DNA of 64,000 bases from Cydia pomonella (lineage: Eukaryota; Arthropoda; Insecta; Lepidoptera; Tortricidae), in NCBI RefSeq assembly GCF_033807575.1, contig NC_084721.1:2418001-2482000 (forward strand). Reading direction: 5' to 3'. The notes beneath the pieces are model-generated. The model saw nothing but the letters and a program-made list of their open reading frames with translations. It did no database searches and was not told where the DNA came from. The position numbers were made by a program, and so were the translations under genes. Shown one piece after another: positions 1 through 11,411 of the stretch. Position 1 is the stretch's first letter. Every line of letters begins with the position of its first letter.

Positions 1-186
1 ACGTCCGTACTTTTTAGTATTTGTTGTTAGAGCGGCAACAGAAATACATCATCTGTTAAAATTTCAATTGTCTAGCTATCACGGTTCATGTGATACAGTC
101 TGGTGACAGACGGACAGACAGACAGACGGACGGACAGCGGAGTCTTAGTAATAAAGTCCCGTTTTACCCTTTGGGCATCATAACAC
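1..186 (-). repeat. family A repeat, copy 1 (cut by the window edge)
   Basis: Reverse-orientation copy with TTTGTTGTTAGAGCGGCAAC, ACGGTTCATG and a (GACA/GACG)n run at 106-134, matching 10262-10554 and 29776-29980. Confidence 0.8.
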
Positions 187-499
187 ACGTATAGTATTCA
201 AGTAATCACAGATTTTTCGTCACAGGCGGCAAAATGCTCATAGCGCGAGCACTCTGGGGAAGTCGACTTCCTATCCTGTTAAATAAATCTCAAAATAAGA
301 AAGGTAGTACCAACTTGCTTGGACACATGCCAACAGGAAATTTATGATGGTTGCAACTCAAAAGTTTCCACGAACTTAATAATATAAATGCACTCGCCAA
401 GGGAATTAAGCCAGCGTTCAAGAAGAATTTGTACTCACAGTCTGAAGGAAGATTATATTGAAAAAAAAAATGTGGCAATTTGAAAATAGAATTAAATTA

Positions 500-1675
500 A
501 ATTGATAAAAATTAAATTAAATATATTTATTTGCATTAAGTGTGGTAAACATTAATGGTCATCTTTACATATGTAAAATTAGATCACACACTTAGCTAAT
601 AATACGCATGCAAAAAAATTTTATACACACTAACAACTATATTTAGTATAAGTACTTACAAACATGAAATAATTTAAAAATTAATACAACATTATACTAC
701 AAATTTCAATCATATTGTTCATTTTAAATATCATAAGTAAATAAGGATTACATTTTATTCTTCGTTATCAGATTCTAAAAATTCATTCATTGTATAAAAA
801 CATTTTTCTTTTAACCATGTAAAAAGATGCCGCCTAAACTGGGTTATCGATGGTTGTTGTCTTATTACGAGAGGTAAATTGTTAAATATTTTTATTGACA
901 TAGAGTGACAATTTTTCCTCTGTAACGCGCTTCTACATCTTGGCATAACTAATTTTGTAGGATCTCTTGGTCGGAGCTTAGGGTGTGTACTAACCGTTGT
1001 ATATATGTGAGAATTTGTGTATACAAATATTGCGATTTCAAAAATGTATAGTCCAGTGAGGGTTAAAAGGTTAAATTTTTTAAACAATGGCCTACATGGT
1101 TCCAGACGTCCTTTCCCACTTATGGCTCTCACACATTTCTTTTGAACTAAGAACACTTGCCCTATATAACTCGCATTACCCCAAATTATTAGACCATACC
1201 GTAATTGAGATGCAACATAACCATGGTATGCTGTTAGGGCTACTTTTTCACCAGCAACCCGGTTTAGTTGTCTTAAGGCATATGTACATTTTTCTAATTT
1301 GGTGCAAATGTTGTCTATATGGTACCTCCAATTACAATGACTGTCTACCAAAATACCTAAGAATTTGGTGACATTAACCTCTTCAATAATTTCATCTCTA
1401 CATTTAATATTTACTTCGGAGTTTGTGTTCGTATATTGCAGAACTGAATGTATTTCGTTTTATTTATGTTTACTAACAAATTATTGTGTCCCAACCAATT
1501 ACATATAGAATCAATAGCAAGATTTATATTATTCATAAAAGCAATGTCATTAATGTCATTAGAAATTACGATTGAAATGTCATCTGCAAATAAGACTGTC
1601 TTATGATTACATACTCTTGGAAGGTCATTTATATATAGTAAAAATAGCAGCGATAAATCTTCCATTCCTTGAACT
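500..1675 (-). pseudogene. decayed CR1/jockey-type reverse transcriptase, 3' part
   Basis: On the minus strand, 1665-1411 encodes the palm with YINDL and FADD, and 1351-755 the thumb and C-terminus. A frameshift near 1400 separates them. The usual PQG block just before YINDL is corrupted. The C-terminal pattern (FNNLP..IR...S...FRRHL) is typical of CR1/jockey elements. An AT-rich 3' UTR runs to about 520. The 5' part, including the endonuclease, is missing. Confidence 0.85.
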
Positions 1676-1734
1676 TTTGGACCTCCCCTCGTGTATTCTA
1701 TGGATTATTAATAACATTTCTAGTAATGACAGCC

Positions 1735-1830
1735 TTTTAACTCGTTTTTCCCGCGGGAACAATATAGGCCTTTGTCCTTCAGTAGACCTGCATGAAATAA
1801 GATCTTTTTCGAGCAAGTGTGAAGAACCAA
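1735..1830 (+). repeat. dispersed repeat E, copy 1 of 3
   Basis: About 90 bp beginning with the palindrome TCCCGCGGGA (1749-1758) and containing TGTCCTTCAGTA and TTTTTCGAGCAAGTGTGA. Other copies are at 32600-32695 (plus) and 56912-57003 (minus). Confidence 0.75.
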
Positions 1831-1841
1831 GCCAATGCATG

Positions 1842-2708
1842 TAGTGTTGTTAAAAGACTAGTCTTGAAGACTTTGAAACCTTAAAGGCTCGCAAACCTTA
1901 AAGGTTCAAGCTTTGAAGACTTAAGCGTTGAAGGTGCTCAAACATGGTTCAGAACCTTAACGATTCAAGCTTTTTACGAGCTCTTAAGAGTAAGTTTTTA
2001 AGACTCGGGCATCATAGAGAGCTCAAGCTTTAAAAATTCGGGCCTATTGAAAGCTCAAGCCCCCCGAACCTCGAAGGCCTGAGTCGAGCATTAAGAGCTC
2101 AAACAATGAGCGTTTTAGGCAGAAAGTATTATTGTGTTTTTTCTGTTTAAGAATATTATGAACCTAACTACGTTGCCACTTTGTAGTAATGTCTGGGTGT
2201 AGTGATTAACAGATCGTAAAAAGACTGATGTCACTTATAAAATTGATCTGCAGTCAAAATAAATCTTGAACTTTATGTTAGAGGTATTGTTAACCCACTT
2301 TAATTGATATTTTACAAACAAAAATGCGATAACGTCCAAATATTTTTTTTTCTTTTATTTCACAAAAATTAACATTATATTTTATGACCTCAGGATTACG
2401 CTGTTAAAATCGCTTGGGTTCCTGACGGGCACCGTGTATAACTATCAAATATGGCATAGATTGATCTAATTTGTTAGAAGCTTTTAAGACTTAAATGCTC
2501 CAAACCATATAGACCTAAACCCTCAAAGCTTAGGAGGCTTTAAAGCTTGAGGTCTAAAGACTCGAGGTTTCTGTGATCTTAAGCAGCAACGCGAACTTAT
2601 TAAATTGAGGCTTATACGTTCGAGGCTCTAAGGTTCGAGGCTTCTAGACTCAGCAGTCGCGACTCGACTCATGTAGTTTACGCCTCGAAGCTTAAATTCA
2701 CAACACTA
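1842..2708. mobile_element. non-autonomous hAT-like element with 8-bp target duplication
   Basis: 867 bp bounded by short inverted termini TAGTGTTGT...ACAACACTA and an exact 8-bp direct repeat AATGCATG (1834-1841 and 2709-2716). Eight-base duplications and TAGTG-type termini are features of hAT elements. Both ends (1850-2110 and 2470-2700) hold degenerate runs of an ~11-15-bp motif around AAGGTTCAAGCTT, in opposite orientation. There is no transposase ORF. Confidence 0.85.
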
Positions 2709-2719
2709 AATGCATGTCA

Positions 2720-3890
2720 TTTTGTAATGAAAATTTGTGGCAATGTCACCATTCATGTCAAATTTTGGTGAACATACGACTTTTATAATGACACTCCTTC
2801 ATTTTGTTTTCTTCAAGTCAATATTTAAAAATTTTAACCTATGTTTTAGGGTCTACTAATAAAAATAAATATATAAAATAAAAATAAAATGCATTTATTT
2901 CAGACAACATGGTCCATATTTTGTTAGTAAAACAAACTTAATTATTTAAAACTTACAAGTCTTATAACTAAGGTTAACTTAAATAATTATCTCACGTGCT
3001 AAAGATACATGCAAGAGGACCAGTGCCTTATCAGGCCACTGTCCCATCTGTCGGTTACGTCACGACGGCCAGGAGACTATACCGCACTTTGCGGAGCGTC
3101 GCAGCGCAGCCCTTGCGCAGTGTCGCATGAAAACCGTTCACGTGTGTCCGCGAACATGCCCGACGCACTGCAGTACCGAGGCGGCCGCAATAGTACCCTG
3201 AACCTCAGACCACCAACCGACGGGCTTAGCAGTACCATGCCATCAGCATAGCTTATATTATTAAAACGAACCTTATCTATATGACAGCCGACACGTACTG
3301 CTAAGCTCGCCGATCAAGGCATCGATATATACAAATTGAAAACTTTAAGTGAGGTCAGCCCCCCCCCCCCCCCCGCACTCCAGACCGTACTCGTCCGACC
3401 ACGCACTACCCCAACGAACACAATTTCGCTGGCAATGAATATGACACTCTTTTTTTAGAGGTGGAGGTAATCCTCTTTGGATACTGCCGGCCCTGTATTA
3501 TCCGGTAGCATGCCCGACTCGGCTGCACTGGAGATTTTTCTCCTAGCCGTCTACGGACTGAACCTCTCCACCTTGTCAAGTGTTTTGTTGCTAGAAACTT
3601 GGCGCTATCGGTATACGCGTAGGTTCTGTGTGTGTAGTTGTGTGATCCCGGAAGATTTAAGTGTAGTGTATGTAATGATTTGTGGAGTGTTATGTGTGTG
3701 TTGAGTGTATCTATGTGTTTACAGTGTAAGAAGCGGTCGTGTGACCAACTTTATGCAACTCCGAAGAAGAATTTAGAAAAGTAAGGAAGAATGAAGGAGA
3801 GGAAAAAGATAAGGTATATGTATGTATGTAATAAATAAATAAAAATGTTATAACGTGATTACTTCATTTAGCTGCAAACCTTGAACATTC
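2720..3890. other. no recognised gene
   Basis: Two short open frames (3009-3251 and 3477-3704, plus) lie in a locally GC-richer stretch but show no family motif. There is a 16-base C run at 3359-3374. The block ends with a TATGTATGTA-AATAAATAAA run near 3815-3845 that looks like a retroposon tail, so it may be a retroposon remnant. Confidence 0.4.
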
Positions 3891-3891
3891 A

Positions 3892-3897
3892 TTTATT
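3892..3897 (-). promoter_or_regulatory. possible poly(A) signal of the carboxylesterase
   Basis: TTTATT on the plus strand reads AATAAA on the minus strand, about 110 nt beyond the esterase stop. AATAAA is common in this AT-rich DNA, so this is only positional support. Confidence 0.4.
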
Positions 3898-4007
3898 AAG
3901 TGTTCCAATGTTTGTTTGATTTGTTCTGGAGGGTCGCATGGGCAGTTAAATCTTCGGAGGCAAGCCATGTGAAACCCATGGTTGCTAAGGTATTGAGGTG
4001 TATATCC

Positions 4008-4206
4008 CTAAATGAAAATAAACGGGTTAACAGCTGTGACAGGCTTCCTGTACAACGTGTACAGCTCGTCCCAGAGCCGCTTCCTCGAGCAGTTGTAGTG
4101 CTGCCGCACGCTGAATTCCTGGTCTAGGTGCAGGTACGTGAGGTTGCCGGGTTGGACTATGGGCCATTTCATTGGGAGCATTGGTGTGTGTGTTGGCGTT
4201 GGGTCA
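4008..4206 (-). CDS. carboxylesterase exon 3 (C-terminus)
   Basis: Begins after a TTTTTTCAG acceptor and supplies the third base of Ser519, then the family C-terminal block DPTP...WP...YLHLD...LWDELY. The stop TAG is at 4008-4010. Its spacing and phase fit exon 2 exactly, which is the main support for the join. Confidence 0.92.
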
Positions 4207-7200
4207 CTGAAAAAAGACAACATTTCTAAACAAATTTTTGTTATGAGCCATCTGTTTCTTCAGAGTCATCGCGGTGAGTTCGAAATACTTCATTATATCT
4301 TATGACTATTTGGACTTTAAAACTGAACGTTATTTATTGTTTTCCGTTTCAGTACCCGTTATTTATTAACAGACTATTATTTATTCATGACAGAATGTAC
4401 CAATCAGCCGTTTCAGCCATCAAATTTCTCGCAGCTCACTGTATACTGTGGTTTTTAAGTGAACCTAAAGTACCATACGCCATCTAAAATAGTTAGGTCG
4501 TAAAACAATGGTTGTTTGCTTACTATCCGCCGGCCGGCCGCCACCCTCATATGGCGACCCTGCCAGGCTTCTATTGTATTATAACACCCATGTTAATATT
4601 GCTAAAAGATCAAAGTCGGGAAGATATAAGAGCAGACCGTCTACAAGTTCTTTCGTCGCTTTTGCGTTTATACACATACTCCAATTTAAGGTCGGTAGAG
4701 CAGAAGAAGTGAAGCTATTACTCTGTGACCATGACTGAGGGATTTACGTATACAAATACGAGAGCTCTTGCCCTATGACGGACTATTCAGCAATACATTT
4801 GATATTCCAGAATTCTCTACTTTGACATTAAGTGGTAGTCGGTTAACAGTAACACATTGGTAGTTTAATATACATGGACAGGGAGGGTGGTCCTTATTTC
4901 CTCGAAGATATTTTTCTACGGGGCATTTTACCACAAAAAACAATGTGTTTTTTAGTGGTAGGTATAAGGACCACCCTACCACCCTAATGGATAGACAAAC
5001 TAAATGAACAACTCACCTAAACTTGGCGAAATTCGCTATTAGTCGTGCCAGACGAGTCACTGTCAGTCTGTCACTCCGACTCGTGATCGGTACAGTCGAT
5101 ATTAGGTTCCTCGCAATGTCACCATGCCCTGGCAGGTTGATGTACTCGTAGAACGGCTCGAAACCTCCCCGTTCACTCTTATAAGCAAATTCCAACAAGT
5201 ATACTGGTTTACCAGGTTCAGCGTACTTTTCTGCTGAAGTCAACATACCATGCATTATAAGGGAGTCACCGAAATAATTTAAATATCCAAACAAATGCTC
5301 GTCATCTACTACCCCCTTGGGACCAAAGTATTCCCGTTTTACTTTTTTAATAACTGGTTTCCTAGTCGGTTCTCTGTCTATGTTAAGATCTTTTGGCATA
5401 TATGCAAGGAAATTTTCATTCATACCGACTTTGTAATCCATCTCATAATATTCTGAGCTTCTCAAGAAGAGACCTTCTAGAGAGGCATGTACAAACATTA
5501 TTGGGACATCAGAATAGTTCCGAGATTCTAATATCTCAATAGGGGGATCCAATATGAATGCATCTCGGGAATTATATCTGTTCTCTACACACGGGACGAA
5601 TCCGAATGTCCCATCCGTTAAAGAACGATAAAGCCTATAGTTGACTTCACTTAATTCATCTGATGTTCTTGTCTGCAAGAAGTGAACGAGTTCTTCCAAA
5701 TTCCTGATCGGTGATTCTGGTTTTAGCATATTGGCGAAGTGCTTAGCAGTATCAATGGGCTCGGAGTCTATTGACCAGACAGTGGTGGCAGATCCGGACT
5801 CAATAATTGCCTTTTGGAACAAGCCTTCCGGTGCAGCCAGTATGTGGTATTCGACCGACGCGGCGCCGGCACTCATGCCGTATACGGTCACCATGGCAGG
5901 GTCTCCTCCAAATTGCTGAATATTTCTTTGGACCCATTGAAGTGCTGCTGTCTGGTCTTTCAGCCCTGCGTTTCCGAGAGCTTCCTCTATTCCTAAACAC
6001 AAGAAGCCTAGTACTCCGAGCCTATAGTTGAATGTTACTACGATGAAGTTCTGTTTGACGAGTAGACCGAGTCCTTTGGTCGGCCCCGAGCCCATGAGAA
6101 AGGATCCTCCATGGATGTAGACGATGACGGGGAGTTGTGTACGGAGGGAGGTGGGGGTGAACACGTTGATTATAAGGCAATTCTCGTCACCGATGCCTAG
6201 TTGAGGGCACATGACAGTTCGGTTGGCGTAGAATACGTTGAACCATGGTTTAGGAGGGAATGGAGCCTGAAAAAGAAAATAATTACTCGTTAAAAATAAT
6301 GGTTTGTTGAGACTTGACATAGACTTGCCTATCTGTTGTTCCAATGCAGTAGGTATGTATACCAATGAAAACCATTTAGTAAATATGGTTGATGGGGAAA
6401 TGGAGTTCATACTAATGACATGCCTTTTAGTATCTTTTGAGCATATTTTGTGCCCATTGTGACACTAATGACATGCTTTTTAGTATCTTTTGAGCATATT
6501 TTGTGACCATTGTGACAATAATGACATGCTTTTTAGTATCTTTTAAGCATATTTTGTGACCATATTGTGACACTAATGACATGCTTTTTAGTAGCTTTTG
6601 AGCATGTTTTGTGACAATTGTGACATTAAATTGTATAGTAAATGTCTCAAGTATCTTCTTTGGTAGTTTGTTAAGTGTCTTTGAGACATCCTGTAAAGCT
6701 TGTTTACGTTTTTGATTTATAACATTTCATACGTTCTGTCCACTGTTTTTAAGTAACTTGGGGCAACTGATCAACATTTACGTTGTTATTTACAACGCTC
6801 ATACTTTGCCTACTGTTTAAACTAGGTATTTATTTGCAATAATGGCAATTGACAGTGACAACGCGCATGCGTTATGCGATGGTTATGCGCATTGTTTATT
6901 TGTATAGATCGTGTAATTCACGACGTCGTATGACTATGACTCGTGATATCATGTTATTAAAGGTTATATTTGACAAATATGCGCGTCATCGTGGAAGATA
7001 CGAACTATAAATGTAACCAGGCGGGAATTCAAATTTCAACATGAAGTTTGATGCTTGTCTTTCAAATATTAGATAAGGAGATTTTAAAACAATAGAAAAA
7101 AATATTCTTTTTTTGACATGCCGTAAGGTGCCACATTTAAATAAAATAAGTACTAATCTCATATTTCAGTACCCCTAGTGTAAATAAATTCGATTTTGAA

Positions 7201-8297
7201 ACGTGACGTACGCGTTTGCGTTTAGTCTCATTTTGTATTGGATTTAGAAAGAGCGCGCCAGGACGTTTTGGAAACTCAAAATCCTATACAAAATGAGACT
7301 TAACGCAAACGCGTTCGTCACGTTATGATGTCGATAAAATTTACACTAGGGGTACTAGCTAAACATTAACGGGTTTGAGTAAATGGTTTTAGTTAATATA
7401 CATACTGTGAGTTATGGAGTTATTTGGATCGGACATCTTACTCTAATTTAATGTAACGTTTAACAAAGTAGGCGTCCTCACTTTTACGCTTAGGTAGCTA
7501 CTTAAAAACAATCTATTTTTTGGCAGATTGATACAAACAAATCTATACTTTGTATAAAGAACTATCAGAACCGGTGCTTAAAATGGCTAGGAGTTAACGG
7601 CGCTTACTCGCTTAGCACACTGGATACGATTAGCACCTAACTCCGATTTTTGAGCGAGACAACGCTATGCGCATATTATAGCAACATCCCGCTCGCACGT
7701 AGGAGCAACATGCGAATCGGATCCAGTGCTATGTGTAGTCTGGTTTTTTAGCATTAGAAATATAAATAAAATTGTGATGTGTCTTTTTTTATGAAAATAC
7801 ACCTTTCAAAAATAAATCACGGCAAATATGTAACAATTATTAATCATTTACATTATTTTGCTTTCATAGATAATAGTAATTGATTTTTAAAAAGCGATTT
7901 TCAATAAAAAGATATGTTAAGCCTTAGTGTGTACCTTTTATCTAATGCCAAAAAAATGAACTTTATGCGCCTATGCATTAATTGTACTCACCATAAACCG
8001 ACTACTTCCAGTCGGTGGCGCAGCATAAGGTATCCCCAGGAACGCGAAGTACTCTGCATCACTGTCTTTCTCCAAATGTCCTCGGACAACCCCACTGTCG
8101 ATTCTCACATCCCTCGAACCGCTCGAATCGCGGAAAGTCCAGATTTTGAGGCTCTCCGATAAAGGTGTAGGAGAGTAATTCATGTCGGGGTTGGAGGATG
8201 TCCGTTCTTCGCTGTATTTATCACGGCTTGCTTTTTCCCATCTTTCGGGGCTCAACGCTAAGGCGTAGCCGAAAATTAATAGACATGGTAAAAGCAT
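4008..8297 (-). CDS. secreted type-B carboxylesterase, complete three-exon gene
   Basis: An alpha/beta-hydrolase carboxylesterase that would hydrolyse ester substrates outside the cell or in the secretory pathway. Joining 8297-7992, 6266-5017 and 4206-4008 gives 1,755 nt, or 584 residues plus stop, normal for the insect family. Both introns (1,725 and 810 nt) begin GTGAGT and end CAG on the minus strand, and the joins restore the family motifs RFMAP-PKPW and NFAKF-S-DPTP. Residues 1-15 form a signal peptide. The oxyanion HGG is at 154-156, the nucleophile Ser234 lies in GMSAG, and the acid Glu366 (ASLEG) and His483 (GHGD) complete the triad. GNAGLKDQ and FGGDP are canonical. No C-terminal ER-retention signal is visible. 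Oddity: the residue before the serine is Met, where Glu or Gln is usual. It could be a juvenile-hormone, antennal or integument esterase; the substrate cannot be told from sequence. Confidence 0.95.
5017..6266 (-). CDS. carboxylesterase exon 2 (catalytic core)
   Basis: 1,250 nt encoding residues 103-518 and two bases of codon 519. The acceptor is a T-rich tract ending CAG directly before GCTCCATTC; reading upstream of it would add non-family residues, so the open frame extending to 6410 is intronic. It carries all three catalytic residues and the oxyanion loop. The donor at 5016 is GTGAGT. No in-frame stop or frameshift. Confidence 0.95.
6411..6626. repeat. tandem repeat, four units of 53-55 bp
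   Basis: Units begin ACTAATGACATG and contain TTTTAGTATCTTTTGAGCAT and TTTTGTGACCATTGTGAC. Start-to-start spacings are 53, 53 and 55. Lies in the first intron of the carboxylesterase. Confidence 0.9.
7168..7356. mobile_element. palindromic MITE in the esterase intron
   Basis: Ends are AGTACCCCTAGTGTAAAT and its reverse complement. The inverted arms extend through CGTTTGCGTTTAGTCTCATT to a ~35-nt centre. No ORF. Confidence 0.8.
7992..8297 (-). CDS. carboxylesterase exon 1 (signal peptide and N-terminus)
   Basis: Encodes residues 1-102. The ATG at 8297 is followed by a hydrophobic leader (MLLPCLLIFGYALALS) and then the family motif region with GVVRG, FLGIPYA and APPTG before the donor. The exon ends in phase 0 after codon ATG at a strong donor, G then GTGAGT. 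Residues 16-65 are a charged, poorly conserved linker, longer than in many relatives. Confidence 0.93.
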
Positions 8298-8386
8298 TTT
8301 TGTTCGCAGCTCTTTAATATTTGTAATTTTTTCTTGCTGTATTCCCTAAAGGAGAATTGCCAGAACAGTTACAAATTTAAGCATTA

Positions 8387-8394
8387 CTTATATA
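8387..8394 (-). promoter_or_regulatory. possible TATA box of the carboxylesterase
   Basis: TATATAAG on the minus strand lies about 90 nt upstream of the esterase ATG, leaving room for a start site and a ~60-nt leader. No clear arthropod initiator was seen and an upstream non-coding exon is possible. Confidence 0.35.
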
Positions 8395-8409
8395 TTTTCT
8401 ATAAATGTC

Positions 8410-10260
8410 GTTTCTAATTTAGTGAGGTGATTACTGTAGCTAATTAGAAACACGTCTGCCATGTATCGTGCAGGACGCCGATTGATATTATTGTTGACCG
8501 CCCGTTTAGAAGATAATTAGCTATTGTATTATAAGCAAAACAAAATAGATTTAGTCATGCTTTAATGTTTGGCTTCTTTAAAAGTATGTTTGTTAATATT
8601 TATCGACAGATTACAATGGGATAAAGGGCAAAAGTGTCAAATGTACAAAAGACACAGAATGTGACACTGTATCATGATACAGAGGGTAAATGATGTATTA
8701 CACTATATTTAGAAAATCGGTCAAGAGCATATCGAGTCGTGCTCGGTATAGGGTTTCGTATTTACCATACAAATAGGGGAAAGGCCAAATGGGGATATTA
8801 ATTAGTCTCATGTAGGTTACAAGCATAAGGGACTCCCTTCGCAGCGCTTTGTACGTCTTTTTACTGAGAAGAGAAGATCTTTTTGCAATTACTTAAAAAC
8901 GGCCGGAGCGATCATGTTCGCTATAGTTTTCATTGAAAATATTTACTATAATACAACATTGAAAATACAACGTTTACATTACTAAGAAGAAATTTCATTA
9001 AAAAATCGTAATAATAGATTTTTGAGATAAAAAAAAATAAACCTTATAAAAAACGACCACAAAAAATTTACCTACTATAGTGCTCACTTAAAAATATTCT
9101 TGTTACAAGTAGAGCACAAAATACTAAACTAATTAAACAACATTCTTTTATAATTATATCAACAATTTATCAGTTCTTAATAACGGCTATTACCTGGTTC
9201 ACCAAAAGCTCGCTTACCATGATGACCAACGCGGCCCGCAGCAAAACGAATTTTTGTCACTTTTGGACCAGGTGACAGCCGGAATGAAATTTTTACGCTA
9301 GTTTTTTTATACAAGTTAGTTCAATTTTTATTTTATATTCTGAACTATTTAAAGTTTTGAGTAATGAAAATAATGTAAGGGCACTGATAATTTATATGAA
9401 TTTGTATTCTAGGTACATATAATTTTGTGATGTACCTGGGTGCTAAAGCCAAAGGCGATTACACTGTATTGATAAATAAAATAAACTGCTACTTATTGAT
9501 CTTACTAATAATAGAATACATCCTGTTATCAATACTTGTCGTAAATTTTAAGAAAGCTGATAGCGATAACTGCGATAGATGCGATAGATAAAATTATTAT
9601 GACGGGTGACGTTAAAGACATATACAAGGAGCCCGCGAGCATTGCGAGAGATTTTAACAGTATATACCTGATCATATCTAAAATGTCCTATAAACGTTTT
9701 AGGAATTTGCCTAATTTCAGAGCCAAAGCCACTTACAAAAAAACATTTTTTTATTGTTGCTTAGAGCAAAGTTTTTTGATGGTGATGTGGCCACTATGGG
9801 ACCTATTCTAAATAACCTTATTGATAGATGTCAAAAAGTGACAATAAACACTTTGCAAAAAATAGGTTTTACAATAAAGCTTCAAATTCTTTTTGAGTTA
9901 CTGTTTTACAAATAGCATTTACATGTCATGTAAAAATACATACAAAAAAACCAAAAAGATTTTTTTTTTGTGAAATTGACCTTAACACATGTAACAATTT
10001 TTCTTTCTTTTGTCCTCAGAAACGCGTGGGTTCCTCGTGAGCACTTTTAATATTGTCTACATGTGTAAAAAAACCGTTATTTGTGTAACAAGAGAGCAAA
10101 GTTCGATATTTCTACAAGTGCTTATTTTTAATCTTGTGCAAGGGAGAGATTCTTCTTTCTTTCAAAGGGACACAACGAACAGAATCCAGGTATTTCGAAC
10201 TTGTACCTAGTAGGAGTAGGAGGCCCTGCCGTTGAAATAATATCCGAAAGTATAGGTAGT
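8410..10260. other. AT-rich intergenic stretch
   Basis: No gene seen. 8710-8940 is a diverged, truncated family C fragment (AAGAGCAT...GTGCTCGGTATAGGG, then GATCATGTTCGCTATAGTTTT). Short open frames such as 9599-9811 have no recognisable features. Confidence 0.5.
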
Positions 10261-10261
10261 T

Positions 10262-10554
10262 AAAAAAACCAGCTAAGTACGAGTCGGACTCGCGCACGAA
10301 GGGTTAAGGGTAAGGGGAAAAACGAAAAAAAAAAAAGTTTGTTGTATAGGAGCCCCCATACATATTTATTTTATTCTGTTTTTTAGTGTTTGTTGTTATA
10401 GCGGCAACAGAAATACATCATCTGTGAAAATTTCAACTGTCTACCTATCACGGTTCATGAGATACAGCCTGGTAACAGACGGACAGACGGACGGACGGAC
10501 TGACACCGGAGTCTTCGTAGGGTCCCGTTTTACCCTTTGGGTACGGAACCCTAA
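10262..10554 (-). repeat. family A repeat, copy 2
   Basis: Starts with the CGAGTCGGACTCGCGCACGA palindrome and ends GGACGGACGGAC...GGGTACGGAACCCTAA. The interior is the same as in copies 1 and 3. Confidence 0.85.
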
Positions 10555-10768
10555 AAATTACATTTTGACTCTCGCAGCGTGCAAAATCGCATTTTGCTCA
10601 CCATTTAAGCAACGAAACGCCCTTGGTCGACCTGCGGTGAAGGTCTTCCATACAAAATTTCTACTTGCTCTAATTTTCTTTGTACTTACTTATAACAATT
10701 TTAGCAACGTCTACTAGTAACTCATGTCTGAAAATATTTAGGATTACAAAGTGTCAAAAATATGTAGA

Positions 10769-10912
10769 GTCAGACCAAGATAAGTTGACGGCAATTTTGA
10801 CAGTCCAGACAGTGCAAGTGTTATTTTTAAAGATCAAAATTCTATGTAATTATGACATTTACTTGACACAGGCTGGGCTATCAAAATCGCTGCCAACTTA
10901 GCTTGGTCTGAC
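10769..10912. mobile_element. hairpin MITE (GTCAGACCAAG ends)
   Basis: Inverted arms GTCAGACCAAG(A/C)TAAGTTG, GCAATTTTGA and so on meet near the centre. A half copy of the same family is at 50270-50365. Confidence 0.8.
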
Positions 10913-10993
10913 CTTATACACCTTAATATATAGGCAATAAGGTCGTGAATACATATCGGGACTTTGTTCTTATCGATATTTTTATTTTTAGGC

Positions 10994-11411
10994 TTATTAT
11001 TATTATTGGGGTGTTGCGGGCCTTTGCGTGCCACGTCGACCAAGCAGTGATCTATTGTGACGGCCCTTTCAAGTTCATTACTGATGCCCGTGGAATCCAG
11101 GAAGTTCCAGATTACTTGGGCCGTAATGTTCTGAAGGGTTGCAAATGTTGCAATGCATGCCGCCCTAAGTAGGTACTTCTTTTAAACATTAGTGGTCCAC
11201 AGGAACAGAGAATGTGCATTGCAGTCTCCTCGGACTCCTGGCAGAACCTGCATGTCGCATCTGGTTTCTTTCCAATTTGAAACATGTGTTTGTTCAACTT
11301 ACAGTGTCCAGTCAATATTCTAGTCACCGCGCAGGTTTTGTGTCTTTTGAGCCTTAAAAGCTCCTTAGCAGTTTTGCTGTTGAACCCTTTGATTAGAGCT
11401 TTCGAGTGTTA
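10994..11411 (-). pseudogene. LINE 3' end with C-terminal zinc knuckle
   Basis: From 11411 leftward on the minus strand the translation reads through a conserved C-terminal retrotransposon region: GFNSKTAKELL, LTGHCKLNKH and a CRFC...MHILCSC knuckle. A frameshift near 11110 is followed by further related sequence ending at an (AAT)n tail at 10994-11006. No reverse-transcriptase core is present, so it is a 5'-truncated, broken copy. Confidence 0.78.

Noticed and set aside
3009..3704. Two plus-strand open frames as host exons
   Set aside because: No recognised motifs, and the stretch looks like a retroposon remnant with a terminal AT-rich tail.
6267..6410. N-terminal extension of the esterase exon 2 frame up to the ATG at 6410
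   Set aside because: The T-rich tract and CAG at 6267-6269 is a splice acceptor, exon 1 joins in phase, and the extra residues do not match the family.
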